From Alphaproteobacteria bacterium (GTDB lineage: Bacteria > Pseudomonadota > Alphaproteobacteria > DSM-16000 > Inquilinaceae), in assembly GCA_028281265.1 (NCBI GenBank), contig JANQKE010000101.1:1-54842 (forward strand): a stretch of 54,842 bases of DNA. Reading direction: 5' to 3'. Shown one piece after another: positions 18,045 through 26,313 of the stretch. The translations under genes were made by a program, and so were the position numbers. A model generated the notes under the pieces. It was not told where the DNA came from, did no database searches, and saw only the letters and a program-made list of their open reading frames with translations. Position 1 is the stretch's first letter. Each line of letters opens with the position of its first letter.

Positions 18045-19243
18045 CCGAGGCCGCCCGCGCCGCCGAAGCGGCGGCGCGGGCGTCCTACGGCAAGCTGATC
18101 GCGATCCTGGCCAAGCGCAGCGGCGACATCGCCCGCGCCGAGGATGCGCTCGCCGAGGCCTTCGCCAAGGCGCTCGCGGCATGGCCGGGAACGGGTGTGC
18201 CGGCCAATCCGGAAGCCTGGCTGCTCACCACCGCCCGCAACCGGCTGACCGACGCGCACAGGCGGCACTCGCGCTTTCCCCAGACCGATGCCGTGCCCGA
18301 CATGCCCGACCCCCCGCGCGGCGGCGAAACCCTCCCCGACGAGCGCTTGTCCCTGCTGCTCGTCTGTGCCCACCCGGCCCTGCCGGCGGATCTGCACACC
18401 CCGCTGATGCTGCAGACGGTTCTCGGCGTCGACGCGGCCGACATCGCGCGGGCCTTCGTCGTTCCGCCATCGGCCATGGCGCAGCGGCTGGTGCGGGCCA
18501 AGCGCAAGATCGGGGACGCCCGCATCCCGTTCCGGATCCCCGGCACGGACGACCTGCCCGACCGGCTGGGTGCCGTCCGCGAAGCCGTCTACGCGGCCCA
18601 CGCGCTCGACTGGCTGGCGCCGACCGACGCCCTGGGCCGGGAGGCGCTCTATCTCGCCGATCTCTTGGGCCATCTCATGCCCGACGATGCCGAGGCCCAC
18701 GGGCTGGCGGCCCTGATCGCCTTCGGCCATGCCCGCCGGCGGGCGCGGATCCGCGACGGCGTCCTGGTGCCGCTGGAGGAGCAGGACCACCGCCGCTGGG
18801 ACGGGCGGCTGATCGTCTACGGTCAGGCCGCCCTGGCACGGGCACGGGCGCTGTCCGCGCCCGGCCGGTTCCAGATCGAAGCGGCGATCCAGGGTCTGCA
18901 TCTGGACCGGGCCAAGACCGGCCGGATCGACTGGCTGGCGCTCGACAAGCTCTATTTCGCGCTCGACCAGCTCAACCCGTCGCTGGGCGCGTCGGTCGCC
19001 CGTGCCATCGTGCTCGCCAACCGCCACGGCCCGGCAGCCGGGCTCGGCGCGCTGGCGCGCCTCGACGGCAAGGCCACCCAAGGGTTCCAGGCCTTCTGGG
19101 CCGCCCGCGGCAAGCTCCTGGCCGATCTCGGCGACCATGCGGCGGCGATCGCCGCCTACGAAAGGGCCCTCTCGCTCACCGTCGAGCCGCCGCTCAGGCG
19201 CTATCTGGAAGCGCGGCGCGACGCGCTGGCGTCCGACGTCTGA
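18041..19243 (+). CDS. ECF RNA polymerase sigma factor, ECF42-like with C-terminal extension
   Basis: The 400-aa protein has region sigma2 at about residues 10-75 (YGKLIAILAKRSGDIARAEDALAEAFAKAL, AWLLTTARNRLTDAHRR). Region sigma4 is near 110-165 (HTPLMLQTVLGVDAADIARAFVVPPSAMAQRLVRAKRKI). The C-terminal 220 residues form the helical TPR-like extension typical of ECF42 (DUF6596 type), including LLADLGDHAAAIAAYERALSL. Such sigma factors usually lack a classical anti-sigma factor, and the extension and the DGPF partner are thought to control them. No membrane anti-sigma gene is seen here. Confidence 0.93.
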   Translation: MTEAARAAEAAARASYGKLIAILAKRSGDIARAEDALAEAFAKALAAWPGTGVPANPEAWLLTTARNRLTDAHRRHSRFPQTDAVPDMPDPPRGGETLPDERLSLLLVCAHPALPADLHTPLMLQTVLGVDAADIARAFVVPPSAMAQRLVRAKRKIGDARIPFRIPGTDDLPDRLGAVREAVYAAHALDWLAPTDALGREALYLADLLGHLMPDDAEAHGLAALIAFGHARRRARIRDGVLVPLEEQDHRRWDGRLIVYGQAALARARALSAPGRFQIEAAIQGLHLDRAKTGRIDWLALDKLYFALDQLNPSLGASVARAIVLANRHGPAAGLGALARLDGKATQGFQAFWAARGKLLADLGDHAAAIAAYERALSLTVEPPLRRYLEARRDALASDV

Positions 19244-19393
19244 TATCGACCTTGCGCCGAGCGAGCCTCCGCGCGACGTGGCAAGCGCACCCCCCGCGCG
19301 CATCTTCCTTGCGGACGGTCGTCGTGCTCGGACGGCTCCGGCCAGGTCATGACGGCCGGGAACGGTCCCGGTCCCGTCATGCACGACCCCGGT

Positions 19394-20554
19394 TCAGCGG
19401 ACCACGAGATCGGTCGGGGCGCGGGTCAGCGGCTCCGACCCGGTTTCGGTGACCAGCAGGGTGTGGCCGCTGGTGGCGGCCAGGCCCGCCTCGCTGTCGA
19501 AGACGATGATGTGGATGAAGATCACCATGCCCGGTGCGGCCGGGGTCGGGTTGCCGTGGAACAGCATCGAGCCTTCGGCGAAATCCATCCAGTTCGGGGC
19601 GTAGGTGGCGCCCAGGCTGTAGCCGCAGGCGTTCATCCGGTGCGCCTGCAGGCCCGCCCGGTCCAACACCCCGGCATGGGCGTCGAATACGGCCCCGAGC
19701 GGCGCACCGGGCCGCAGCGCGTCCATCGCGGCGTGGAGGGCGTCGACCGCCGCGGCGTGCAGGCTCCGCTGCCGGGCCGGCGGCGGACCGATCCGGACCG
19801 TGCGCATCAGGCAGGCATGGTAGTGCCGGTAGACCCCGGCGAACTCCAAGGTGAGCTGGTCGTCCGCCGACAGGGTGCGCCGGCCGGTGAAGTACCGGCA
19901 CATCAGCGCGCCCGGGCCCGAGCCGATGATCGTCTCGTTGGCCGGGTCGTCGCCGCCGCCGCGGAACACCGCCGACTGCATCGCGGCCAGGATGTCGCCC
20001 TCGAAGGCCCCGGCCCGGGTCTCGGCGAGGGCGGCGGCGTAGGACGCGTCGGCGAGGTCCGCCGCCCGGCGGACGAAGGCGAGCTCCGCGGGGCTCTTGA
20101 TCAGCCTCAGACGGGAGACGAGGTCCGAGGCGTCCGTCAGGACCGCCGCCCCCTCCAGCCCCTGCGCCAGGGCGAAGCCGAGGCTCGCGGTCAGGCCGTA
20201 GGCGTTCCATTCCACCCCCAGCCGGCCGCCCAGCGCGCCCAGATCGGCCAGCATGGATTTGAGATCCTCGACCGGGTGGCTGCCGGCGCGGTCGACCCAC
20301 ACCCGGACGTCGTCGACGACCGAGGTGTAATGCGCCTGCCGCTTGTCCGGCGCCCGGGTCAACAGCGCCATCCGGCCGTCCGCACCGAGATGCAGGCACT
20401 GGAAATAGACGTAGCCGAAGGTGTCGTAGCCGGTGAGGTAGTAGAGGCTCTCCTGCTTGAACAGCAGCAGCCCGTCGAGCCCGCGCGCGGCCATGGCGGC
20501 GCAGGCCCCGGCCCGGCGGTCGGCCAGCTCGGCCTCGGTGACGTGGATCGGCAT
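19394..20554 (-). CDS. M24 family (Xaa-Pro peptidase/ectoine-hydrolase-like) protein with altered metal site
   Basis: The 386-aa protein has a creatinase-type N-terminal domain (RGLDGLLLFKQESLYYLTGYDTFGYVYFQCL) and a pita-bread M24 domain from about 165 (RLIKSPAELAFVRRAADLAD). The normal five metal ligands are not conserved. The Asp-Asp region reads LEFAGVYRHYHACLMRT, the HGIG region reads GYSLGATYAP, and the distal glutamates read FIHIIVFD and AATSGHTLLV. This resembles my memory of DoeA/EutD-type ectoine hydrolases, which also deviate. It probably hydrolyses a small amide rather than acting as a metal-dependent peptidase. It is not in an ectoine gene cluster here. Confidence 0.85.
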   Translation of the reverse strand: MPIHVTEAELADRRAGACAAMAARGLDGLLLFKQESLYYLTGYDTFGYVYFQCLHLGADGRMALLTRAPDKRQAHYTSVVDDVRVWVDRAGSHPVEDLKSMLADLGALGGRLGVEWNAYGLTASLGFALAQGLEGAAVLTDASDLVSRLRLIKSPAELAFVRRAADLADASYAAALAETRAGAFEGDILAAMQSAVFRGGGDDPANETIIGSGPGALMCRYFTGRRTLSADDQLTLEFAGVYRHYHACLMRTVRIGPPPARQRSLHAAAVDALHAAMDALRPGAPLGAVFDAHAGVLDRAGLQAHRMNACGYSLGATYAPNWMDFAEGSMLFHGNPTPAAPGMVIFIHIIVFDSEAGLAATSGHTLLVTETGSEPLTRAPTDLVVR

Positions 20555-20580
20555 CGGATCGGCTTTCGGTCGAAGGGAAG

Positions 20581-20646
20581 GGTCGATCTACTTTGAGGAG
20601 TTAGGGCCTCCTATCTGCATCCGAACGGACGCAGATAGGAGGCTCC
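20581..20646. repeat. R1-type palindromic element, copy d (A palindrome only)
   Basis: Arms of about 17 bp (CCTCCTATCTGCATCC and GGACGCAGATAGGAGG) surround a GAAC loop, the same core as other A palindromes. The left flank GATCTACTTTGAGGAG is the reversed R1 linker. It lies upstream of the M24 gene start and joins directly to an R2 element. Confidence 0.75.
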
Positions 20647-20651
20647 AACTC

Positions 20652-20718
20652 TCATCCTGGAGAGCAAGAGTCGGACATGACGGTGAGTCCACCGTCCCGT
20701 CATCCCGCTCCAGGGCTA
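20652..20718. repeat. R2 dispersed palindromic element, copy a
   Basis: The element runs CTGGAGAGCAAGAGTCGGAC, then ATGACGGTG paired with CACCGTCCCGTCAT, then CCCGCTCCAG. Related sequences occur near 31.3, 32.7 and 40.8 kb. The downstream edge reaches the stop codon of the neighbouring methyltransferase gene. Confidence 0.6.
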
Positions 20719-21504
20719 CACCGGATCGGCCACCAGCCGTACCAGGGTCAGATGGCCGGCCGCCATGCCGTCCCGGAGGTTCCGGACCCGCTCGGGCCAG
20801 TCGGGACCGACGGTCAGCGCCGGGCCGTCATCGGCGGTGACCAGGCCGGGTCTGGCGAGTGCCGCCTCGATCCGGGCCAACGCCTCCGCGCCGACATCCT
20901 GCCACAGCCGCACCCGGAAGCCGGCGGTGGCGAGCCCGCGCGTGAGCGTCTCGGCGTCGATCAGATGGCTGTCGGCCGCCCGGTCGGCCCAGGGCACCGG
21001 GAAGGCGGGGTCGGGGGAGTCCGCCCCTGTCCGGAGCACGTCGAACAGCGCCAGCCTTCCGCCGGGGGCGACCAGCCGGCGGGCGGTCGCGAAGAAGGCC
21101 CGCTTGTCCGCCACCGCCATGCCGACATGCTGGGTCCAGACCAGGGTGAAGCGGCCCGCCTCCGTCCCGTCGGTGTCGCAGACGTTCCCCACCGCCAGGC
21201 TCACCCGGTCCTGGAGACCGCAGGCCACCGTCAGGTGCCGGGCGGCGGCGATCCAGCCCCGGTGCCGGTCGATCCCGTGCACGCGCGCGCCGAAGCGGGC
21301 CGCCAGCCGGCGGGCCGGGCCGCCGGTGCCGCAGCCCAGATCCACCACCCGGTCGGCCGCCGTGACCTCGGCCAAAGCCGCCAGGCCGTCCGTCCCGGCC
21401 TTGCCCATGGCGTGCAGCTCGTCATAGGGCGCCAGCACCTCGACCCCGACCGGCCGGCCCCGGGCGGCAAGGTCGGCCAGAATCCGCGCCGCCGGCTCAG
21501 CCAT
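20716..21504 (-). CDS. class I SAM-dependent methyltransferase
   Basis: The 262-aa protein has SAM motif I VVDLGCGTGGPARRLA, motif II near GARVHGIDRHRGWIAAARH, motif III LVWTQHVGMAV and RRLVAPGGRLALFDVL. This pattern resembles small-molecule methyltransferases of the UbiE/sarcosine-dimethylglycine group (PVGVEVLAPYDELHAMGKAGTDGL also fits). The substrate is unknown. Its start overlaps the upstream methyltransferase gene by 8 bp, so the two are translationally coupled. Confidence 0.88.
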   Translation of the reverse strand: MAEPAARILADLAARGRPVGVEVLAPYDELHAMGKAGTDGLAALAEVTAADRVVDLGCGTGGPARRLAARFGARVHGIDRHRGWIAAARHLTVACGLQDRVSLAVGNVCDTDGTEAGRFTLVWTQHVGMAVADKRAFFATARRLVAPGGRLALFDVLRTGADSPDPAFPVPWADRAADSHLIDAETLTRGLATAGFRVRLWQDVGAEALARIEAALARPGLVTADDGPALTVGPDWPERVRNLRDGMAAGHLTLVRLVADPV

Positions 21505-22795
21505 CGGCCGCGCTCGCCGGATCGTTACGCAGCAGGAACATCCGTCCGGCGCCGATCAGGGCCGCGACCGTGCGGTCGACCTGATCGGCGCGGTCGGCAT
21601 CGTCCCGGCCCCCGGTGAGGCCGGCGGCGATCTCGGCCAGGCGGGCATGGCCATCGATGCGCTTCAGGACCGCCGGCGCCAGGGCCGGCAGGGCGAGGCG
21701 GTGCTTGATGCCGTGATAGGTGATCGGCAGCGCCCCCCCGGGCGTGAGCTTGCCCGCCACCGCCGGGGGATCGATCTCCCACGGCGTGGGGATCAGCGAC
21801 CGGTCGGCGATATCGGCCCGGCAATCCCCCGCCCGGTCCGGCGCGGTGAGATAGGCGATATGGGTCTTCAGATTGCCGGCCAGCCGCTCCGCCAGGGCCG
21901 CCCGGGCGCGGGCCGGCCAGCCGGCGATCCGCCGGCGGGCGACCGGATCGGGCAAGAGCGGATCGGGATCATAGGCCAGGGCCGGCACCAGGGAGGCCAC
22001 GGCCAGCCCGGCCCCCTCCACCCAGTCATGGAGCTGGTCGACGCTGTAGGGCCGGTCCTGGCTGTGCAGCAGCAGGTCGTAGAGCCCGGCATCGGACTGC
22101 TTGTGGTCACCGACGAACGGATTGCGGACGAACCCGTTGGTCGGCGGCAGCCGGCCGATCACCCGCTTGGCGATCCGGACCCGCTCGGCCGGGGCCAGAC
22201 CCTCGGTCAGCCCGCGCAGTGCGGCCTGTAACGGGTACACCCCCTCCCGGCCGAAAGGCGCGTAGACCATGATGCCCAGACCCCCGCCGGGTGCCAGGAC
22301 GGCGGCCAGCGCGCGCAGGCCCGCGTCCGGGTCGGCCAGGTGGTGCAGCACCCCGCAGCAATCGATGTAGTCGTACGGCCCCGGATCGATCGCGGCGATG
22401 TCGAGCAGCGAGCCGGTCTCGAACCGGATCGGACCGTCGAGGCCGCGCGCCCGCGCCCGCGCCTCGGCGATCGCCCGGGCGGCCGTGGACAGGTCGAGAT
22501 AGGTGATCTCGGCGGCCGTGCCGGCATCCTTGAGGGTCTGGGCCAGCAGGATCAGCCCGTCCCCCGTCCCCCCACCGGCCACCAGCGCCTTGACCGGCCG
22601 GCCTTGCGCCACCCCGCCGGGCAGCCCGCCCGCGAACAGATGGTGCCGCACCTCCGGCCAGGGCGAGGGCGAGCCGGCGATCAGCCGCCTGACCTCCTCC
22701 CGCGGGTCCCGGGCGGGATAGGGATAGGCCTCGTACTGGGCCCGAAGCGCCGAAAGGCCGGTGGCCGCCGGCGACGCGTCGTCATCGCGGGTCAT
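21497..22795 (-). CDS. class I SAM-dependent methyltransferase, two-domain
   Basis: The 432-aa protein starts with a helical segment LRAQYEAYPYPARDPREE, a motif often seen before methyltransferase domains. SAM motif I is VKALVAGGGTGDGLILLAQ, motif II ITYLDLSTAARAIAEARA, and motif III YDYIDCCGVLHHLADPDAGLRAL. The C-terminal 180 residues include KLTPGGALPITYHGIKHRLALP and a small helical domain of unknown role. The ATG at 22795 is chosen because the reading frame further upstream runs into the tracrRNA. It has no strong ribosome site. It lies about 130 bp downstream of the tracrRNA on the same strand. Confidence 0.88.
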   Translation of the reverse strand: MTRDDDASPAATGLSALRAQYEAYPYPARDPREEVRRLIAGSPSPWPEVRHHLFAGGLPGGVAQGRPVKALVAGGGTGDGLILLAQTLKDAGTAAEITYLDLSTAARAIAEARARARGLDGPIRFETGSLLDIAAIDPGPYDYIDCCGVLHHLADPDAGLRALAAVLAPGGGLGIMVYAPFGREGVYPLQAALRGLTEGLAPAERVRIAKRVIGRLPPTNGFVRNPFVGDHKQSDAGLYDLLLHSQDRPYSVDQLHDWVEGAGLAVASLVPALAYDPDPLLPDPVARRRIAGWPARARAALAERLAGNLKTHIAYLTAPDRAGDCRADIADRSLIPTPWEIDPPAVAGKLTPGGALPITYHGIKHRLALPALAPAVLKRIDGHARLAEIAAGLTGGRDDADRADQVDRTVAALIGAGRMFLLRNDPASAADG

Positions 22796-22894
22796 GGGCG
22801 CCAGCCCGTGCCCCCCGCAGGCGGCACTGTCAATCGCCTTGAACCCGCCGAGGGTCGCGGCCGTGGAGAGCGGCGCACCGGCATCGGCTCTCCG

Positions 22895-22922
22895 GGAGCC
22901 AGGAGCCAGGAGCCAGGAGCCA
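22895..22922. repeat. four tandem copies of a 7-bp repeat
   Basis: GGAGCCA is repeated four times without variation just beyond the 3' end of the tracrRNA. On the minus strand it reads TGGCTCC. It could be a slippage-prone microsatellite, and no function is evident. Confidence 0.8.
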
Positions 22923-22924
22923 GG

Positions 22925-23027
22925 AAGAGCGAAAGGGCGGCCCGGAAGCCGCCCTTTCATTTTGTGGCTTTGAAGCCTTGCTAACGGGTGGACCCCAAAT
23001 CCGAACCGGCCAACCGAAGGCAACCAC
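22925..23027 (-). ncRNA. tracrRNA of the type II-C CRISPR-Cas system
   Basis: The minus strand carries an anti-repeat whose 20 nt (complement of 22991-23010) pair perfectly with positions 11-30 of the crRNA repeat. A second short pairing (AGC with the first GCU) encloses a bulge. Downstream come the nexus stem GGCT-TCAA-AGCC (22966-22977) and an 11-bp terminal hairpin (22931-22958, GAAAGGGCGGC with its complement). This order of anti-repeat, nexus and terminator hairpin is that of known II-C tracrRNAs. The 5' end is inferred from the promoter at 23034-23061; the 3' end is a few bases beyond the hairpin. It is divergent from cas9. Confidence 0.9.
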
Positions 23028-23033
23028 GGGACT

Positions 23034-23061
23034 ACTTTACACCAGTATCCGGCGTGTTCAA
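23034..23061 (-). promoter_or_regulatory. predicted tracrRNA promoter
   Basis: On the minus strand TTGAAC (23056-23061), a 16-bp spacer and TAAAGT (23034-23039) match sigma70 hexamers at 4 of 6 positions each. The predicted start falls a few bases downstream, just ahead of the anti-repeat. The cas9 promoter must lie in the same 110-bp interval, but I cannot place it. Confidence 0.5.
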
Positions 23062-23151
23062 TGCTTATTCTCGCCGAAATGAAAGGCTGCGTCGCAGCAA
23101 ACGCGGGGACAGCAGCCCACCACTTCGGCAATCCTGCATATGGAGGCCACC

Positions 23152-26100
23152 ATGGACACATCTGCCCGCTACCGCCTCGGGCTCGATGTCGGGGCCAACT
23201 CGATCGGCTGGTGCGCGCTGGCGCTGGACGGCGACGGCAGGCCCATCGGCATCCTCGACCTCGGAACGCGGCTGCTGACGGCGACGGAGGAGGCAGGCCG
23301 CGACCCACAGACCAAGACGTCCCTGGCAGTCGACCGGCGGATCGCCCGCGGCATGCGGCGCCGGCGCGACCGCTATCTCCGGCGCCGGGGCGGCCTGATG
23401 GCGGCGCTGGTCGCCCACGGGCTGATGCCGGCCGAAGACGCCGACCGAAAGGCCCTGGAAAGCCTGGACCCCTACGAGATCCGCGCCGCCGCGCTGGACG
23501 GGCCGGTGCCGCCCCATCACCTGGGCCGGGCGCTGTTCCACCTCAACCAACGGCGGGGCTTCAAGTCGAACCGCAAGAGCGATGCCGCCGACGGCGACGC
23601 CAAGAAGGTGGAGAAGGGGATCGACGCGCTGAAGGATCTGATGCACGCGGCCGAGGCCTGCACTGTCGGCGAATACATGGCGATCCGCCACCGGGAGCGG
23701 CAGACGGTGCGGGCGCGACTCATCGGCAGTGGCAAGGACGCGCATTTCCCGTTCTATCTCGACCGGGCGCTGATCGAGCACGAGTTCGACGCCCTGTGGG
23801 CCGCCCAGGCGCCACACCATCCGGCAATGACGGAGGCGGCGCGGAACGCCATCCGGGGCGTGATGTTCTTCCAGCGGCCGCTCAAGGAGGTCGACCCGGG
23901 CAAGTGCGCCCTGTACCCGGAGGAGGATAGGCGGGCGCCGCGGGCGCTGCCGATTGCCCAGCGCTTCCGGATTCTAAAGGAGCTGGCGGATCTGCGGCTG
24001 CGCGGGATCACCGGCAGCGCCCGGCCGCTGACCCTGGACGAGCGCGACCGTCTGTTGGCGAAGCTGCTGAAGCGAAAGGCGGTCACGTTCGACAGCCTGC
24101 GCAAGGAGCTGGACCTGGACCCGGCGGTACGGTTCTCCTTGGAGAGCGAACGGCGCAAGGACCTCAAGGGCGACGAGATCGCGGCCCGGCTGTCCGCCAA
24201 GCCGACATCCAAGGCCAAGGGTATCGGCCCGGCCTGGCACGCGCTGTCGTTCGACGAGCAGACCGAGATCGTCGAGGCCCTGGTCGCCGAACAGGACCCG
24301 GCCGCCTTGCGCACCCGGCTGGAGACAATGCTGCCGCCCGACCAGGCGGCGATCGTCGCCGGCATCCCGCCGCCCGAGAGGCACTCCCGCTACGGACGGC
24401 GGGCGCTGGCCGAGCTGGTGGCGCTGATGAAAGCCAGCGCCGACCCCGAAACGGGCGAGCTGCTCGACCGGCCGTTGCAGGAGTTCGAGGCCGTCGCCCT
24501 ACTCGGCCGGCACCATTCCGACCGCCGGCCCACCGACCTCCTGGATCGCCTGCCCTATTACGGGGAGGTGCTGACCGATGCGGTGTCCGGAACCGGCGAT
24601 CCGGCCCACCCGACCGAGGCGCGCTTCGGCCGGCTGCCCAACCCGACGGTGCATATCGCGCTCAACCAGCTCCGCCGGCTGGTCAATGCGCTGGTCGACC
24701 GCTACGGCCCGCCGACCGAGGTGGTGATCGAGATGGCGCGCAACCTGAAGGCCAGCCAGGAGCGCAAACGGGAAATCGAGCGGGAGCAGGCCGCCAACGA
24801 GAAGGCCAATGACGCCAGGCGGGCACGGCTGGCGGAGCACGGTCAACCGGACAACGGGCTGAACCGGCTGCTCTTGCGGCTGTATGACGAGCTGCCGGCG
24901 CAGGAGAAGCTGTGCGTTTACACCGGCGCCTGCATCCCGTTCTCAAAGCTGTTCACTGCGGAGATCGAGATCGACCACATCCTGCCGTTCTCCCGGACCC
25001 TGGATGACGGCTTCGCCAACAAGGTGCTGTGCTTTCAGGGGGCCAACCGTGCCAAGCGCAACCAGGCGCCGGCCGAGTGGCGCAAGGAAGAGGCGAAAGA
25101 GCTGGAGGACTTGCAGGAACGGGCCAACCGGCTGCTGCCGGCCAACAAATCGGCCCGGTTCGCCCCCGACGCGATGGCCCGCTTCGCCGACGAAGGGGGA
25201 CAGCTTCCGCGCCGGCTGACCGACACCCAGTACATCGCCCGGCTGGCCCGGCGCTACCTGACCCATGTCTGCCCGGACAATAAGGTGTGGACCACCAACG
25301 GCCGGCTGACCGCCCTGCTGCGCGGCAAATGGGGGCTCAACGCGCTGCTGCCGGACCACAACTGGGTCGACGTCCATCAGCCCAAGAACCGGCGCGACCA
25401 CCGCCACCACGCGATCGACGCGTTCGTCATCGCGGTGACCGACCGTGAGCTGATCCAGGCCCTGTCCCACGCTGCCGGGCGGGCCGAAGCGCAGGAGATG
25501 AGCCGGATCGTCACCGACATGCCCGATCCGTTTCCCGACTTCCGCGATCGGCTGAAGGCCGAGCTGGACGCGGTGATCGTCTCCCACCGGCCGAACCGGG
25601 GCGTGCAGGGCAAGCTGCATGAGGAGACCGCCTACGGCCCCACGACGCCGGAAGAACGGGAAGCGGGCTGGACCGGGACCTATCGCAGACCGGTCGACTC
25701 CCTCACCGGTTCGGAGATGGCGCGGATCCGCGACCCCGACTTGCGGGCGATCGCGCTGGAGGCCCTGGCCACGATCGGGGAGGAGGCGGCCCGGCAGGCC
25801 TTGCGGGACAGCGGCGGCCGGGACGCGAACGGCCATCCCCGGCCGGTCCGCCGGGTGCGGCTGCTGAAGAAGGAAGACCCCAAGGGCATGGTCGAGATCC
25901 GCCACGGCCGCGACGGCGAGCATCGCAAGGCCTACGCTATGGGGTCGATCCATCACATCGACATCGTCGCCGGCACCGACGGCCGATGGCGCGGGGAGGG
26001 CATCAGCGTGTTCCACGCCAACCAGCCCGACCACCGACCGGACTGGCGATCGGACCCGGATGCCCGCCTCGTGATGCGGCTACATAAGGGGGACCTGGTC

Positions 26101-26313
26101 GAGCTGGAGCATGACGGCGTCCGGCAGGTGATGCGGGTCGTCCTGCTCAAACCTTCGAAGAGCAACCAGAGGATCTTCTTCGCGCCACACACGGAAACCA
26201 AACCTGACGAGAACAACTTTTCACTAGCTTACTCCAGACTACAGTTGCGCCGTGCCGTTAGGATAGAAGTAGATGTTCTGGGTAGAGTTGACCGCCGTCG
26301 GGCCATGCCATGA
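23152..26313 (+). CDS. cas9: Cas9 endonuclease, type II-C
   Basis: The 1053-aa RNA-guided nuclease cuts both target strands. RuvC-I is YRLGLDVGANSIGW with D12. The arginine-rich bridge helix is RRIARGMRRRRDRYLRRRGG (residues about 62-81). RuvC-II is VVIEMARNL with E527. The HNH domain is IEIDHILPFSRTLDDGFANK with H609 and N632, spaced exactly as H588 and N611 of Neisseria Cas9. RuvC-III is DHRHHAIDAF with H753 and D756. The C-terminal PAM-interacting region includes VMRLHKGDLVEL. All catalytic residues are present. The second ATG is chosen because GGAGG lies 5 bp upstream. The compact size and the lack of csn2 or cas4 make it II-C. The stop overlaps cas1 as ATGA. Confidence 0.98.
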   Translation: MDTSARYRLGLDVGANSIGWCALALDGDGRPIGILDLGTRLLTATEEAGRDPQTKTSLAVDRRIARGMRRRRDRYLRRRGGLMAALVAHGLMPAEDADRKALESLDPYEIRAAALDGPVPPHHLGRALFHLNQRRGFKSNRKSDAADGDAKKVEKGIDALKDLMHAAEACTVGEYMAIRHRERQTVRARLIGSGKDAHFPFYLDRALIEHEFDALWAAQAPHHPAMTEAARNAIRGVMFFQRPLKEVDPGKCALYPEEDRRAPRALPIAQRFRILKELADLRLRGITGSARPLTLDERDRLLAKLLKRKAVTFDSLRKELDLDPAVRFSLESERRKDLKGDEIAARLSAKPTSKAKGIGPAWHALSFDEQTEIVEALVAEQDPAALRTRLETMLPPDQAAIVAGIPPPERHSRYGRRALAELVALMKASADPETGELLDRPLQEFEAVALLGRHHSDRRPTDLLDRLPYYGEVLTDAVSGTGDPAHPTEARFGRLPNPTVHIALNQLRRLVNALVDRYGPPTEVVIEMARNLKASQERKREIEREQAANEKANDARRARLAEHGQPDNGLNRLLLRLYDELPAQEKLCVYTGACIPFSKLFTAEIEIDHILPFSRTLDDGFANKVLCFQGANRAKRNQAPAEWRKEEAKELEDLQERANRLLPANKSARFAPDAMARFADEGGQLPRRLTDTQYIARLARRYLTHVCPDNKVWTTNGRLTALLRGKWGLNALLPDHNWVDVHQPKNRRDHRHHAIDAFVIAVTDRELIQALSHAAGRAEAQEMSRIVTDMPDPFPDFRDRLKAELDAVIVSHRPNRGVQGKLHEETAYGPTTPEEREAGWTGTYRRPVDSLTGSEMARIRDPDLRAIALEALATIGEEAARQALRDSGGRDANGHPRPVRRVRLLKKEDPKGMVEIRHGRDGEHRKAYAMGSIHHIDIVAGTDGRWRGEGISVFHANQPDHRPDWRSDPDARLVMRLHKGDLVELEHDGVRQVMRVVLLKPSKSNQRIFFAPHTETKPDENNFSLAYSRLQLRRAVRIEVDVLGRVDRRRAMP

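Noticed and set aside
22931..22960. The tracrRNA hairpin as a plus-strand terminator followed by TTTT
   Set aside because: No plus-strand gene ends nearby. The nexus and anti-repeat on the minus strand show that it belongs to the tracrRNA.
23140..23151. cas9 start at the first ATG (23140)
   Set aside because: The GGAGG ribosome site lies between the two ATGs, 5 bp before the second, which must be the start.
22796..23308. Upstream extension of the 432-aa methyltransferase frame through the tracrRNA
   Set aside because: The extension has no homology, runs through the tracrRNA and cas9 5' end, and the ATG at 22795 begins where family-like sequence starts.
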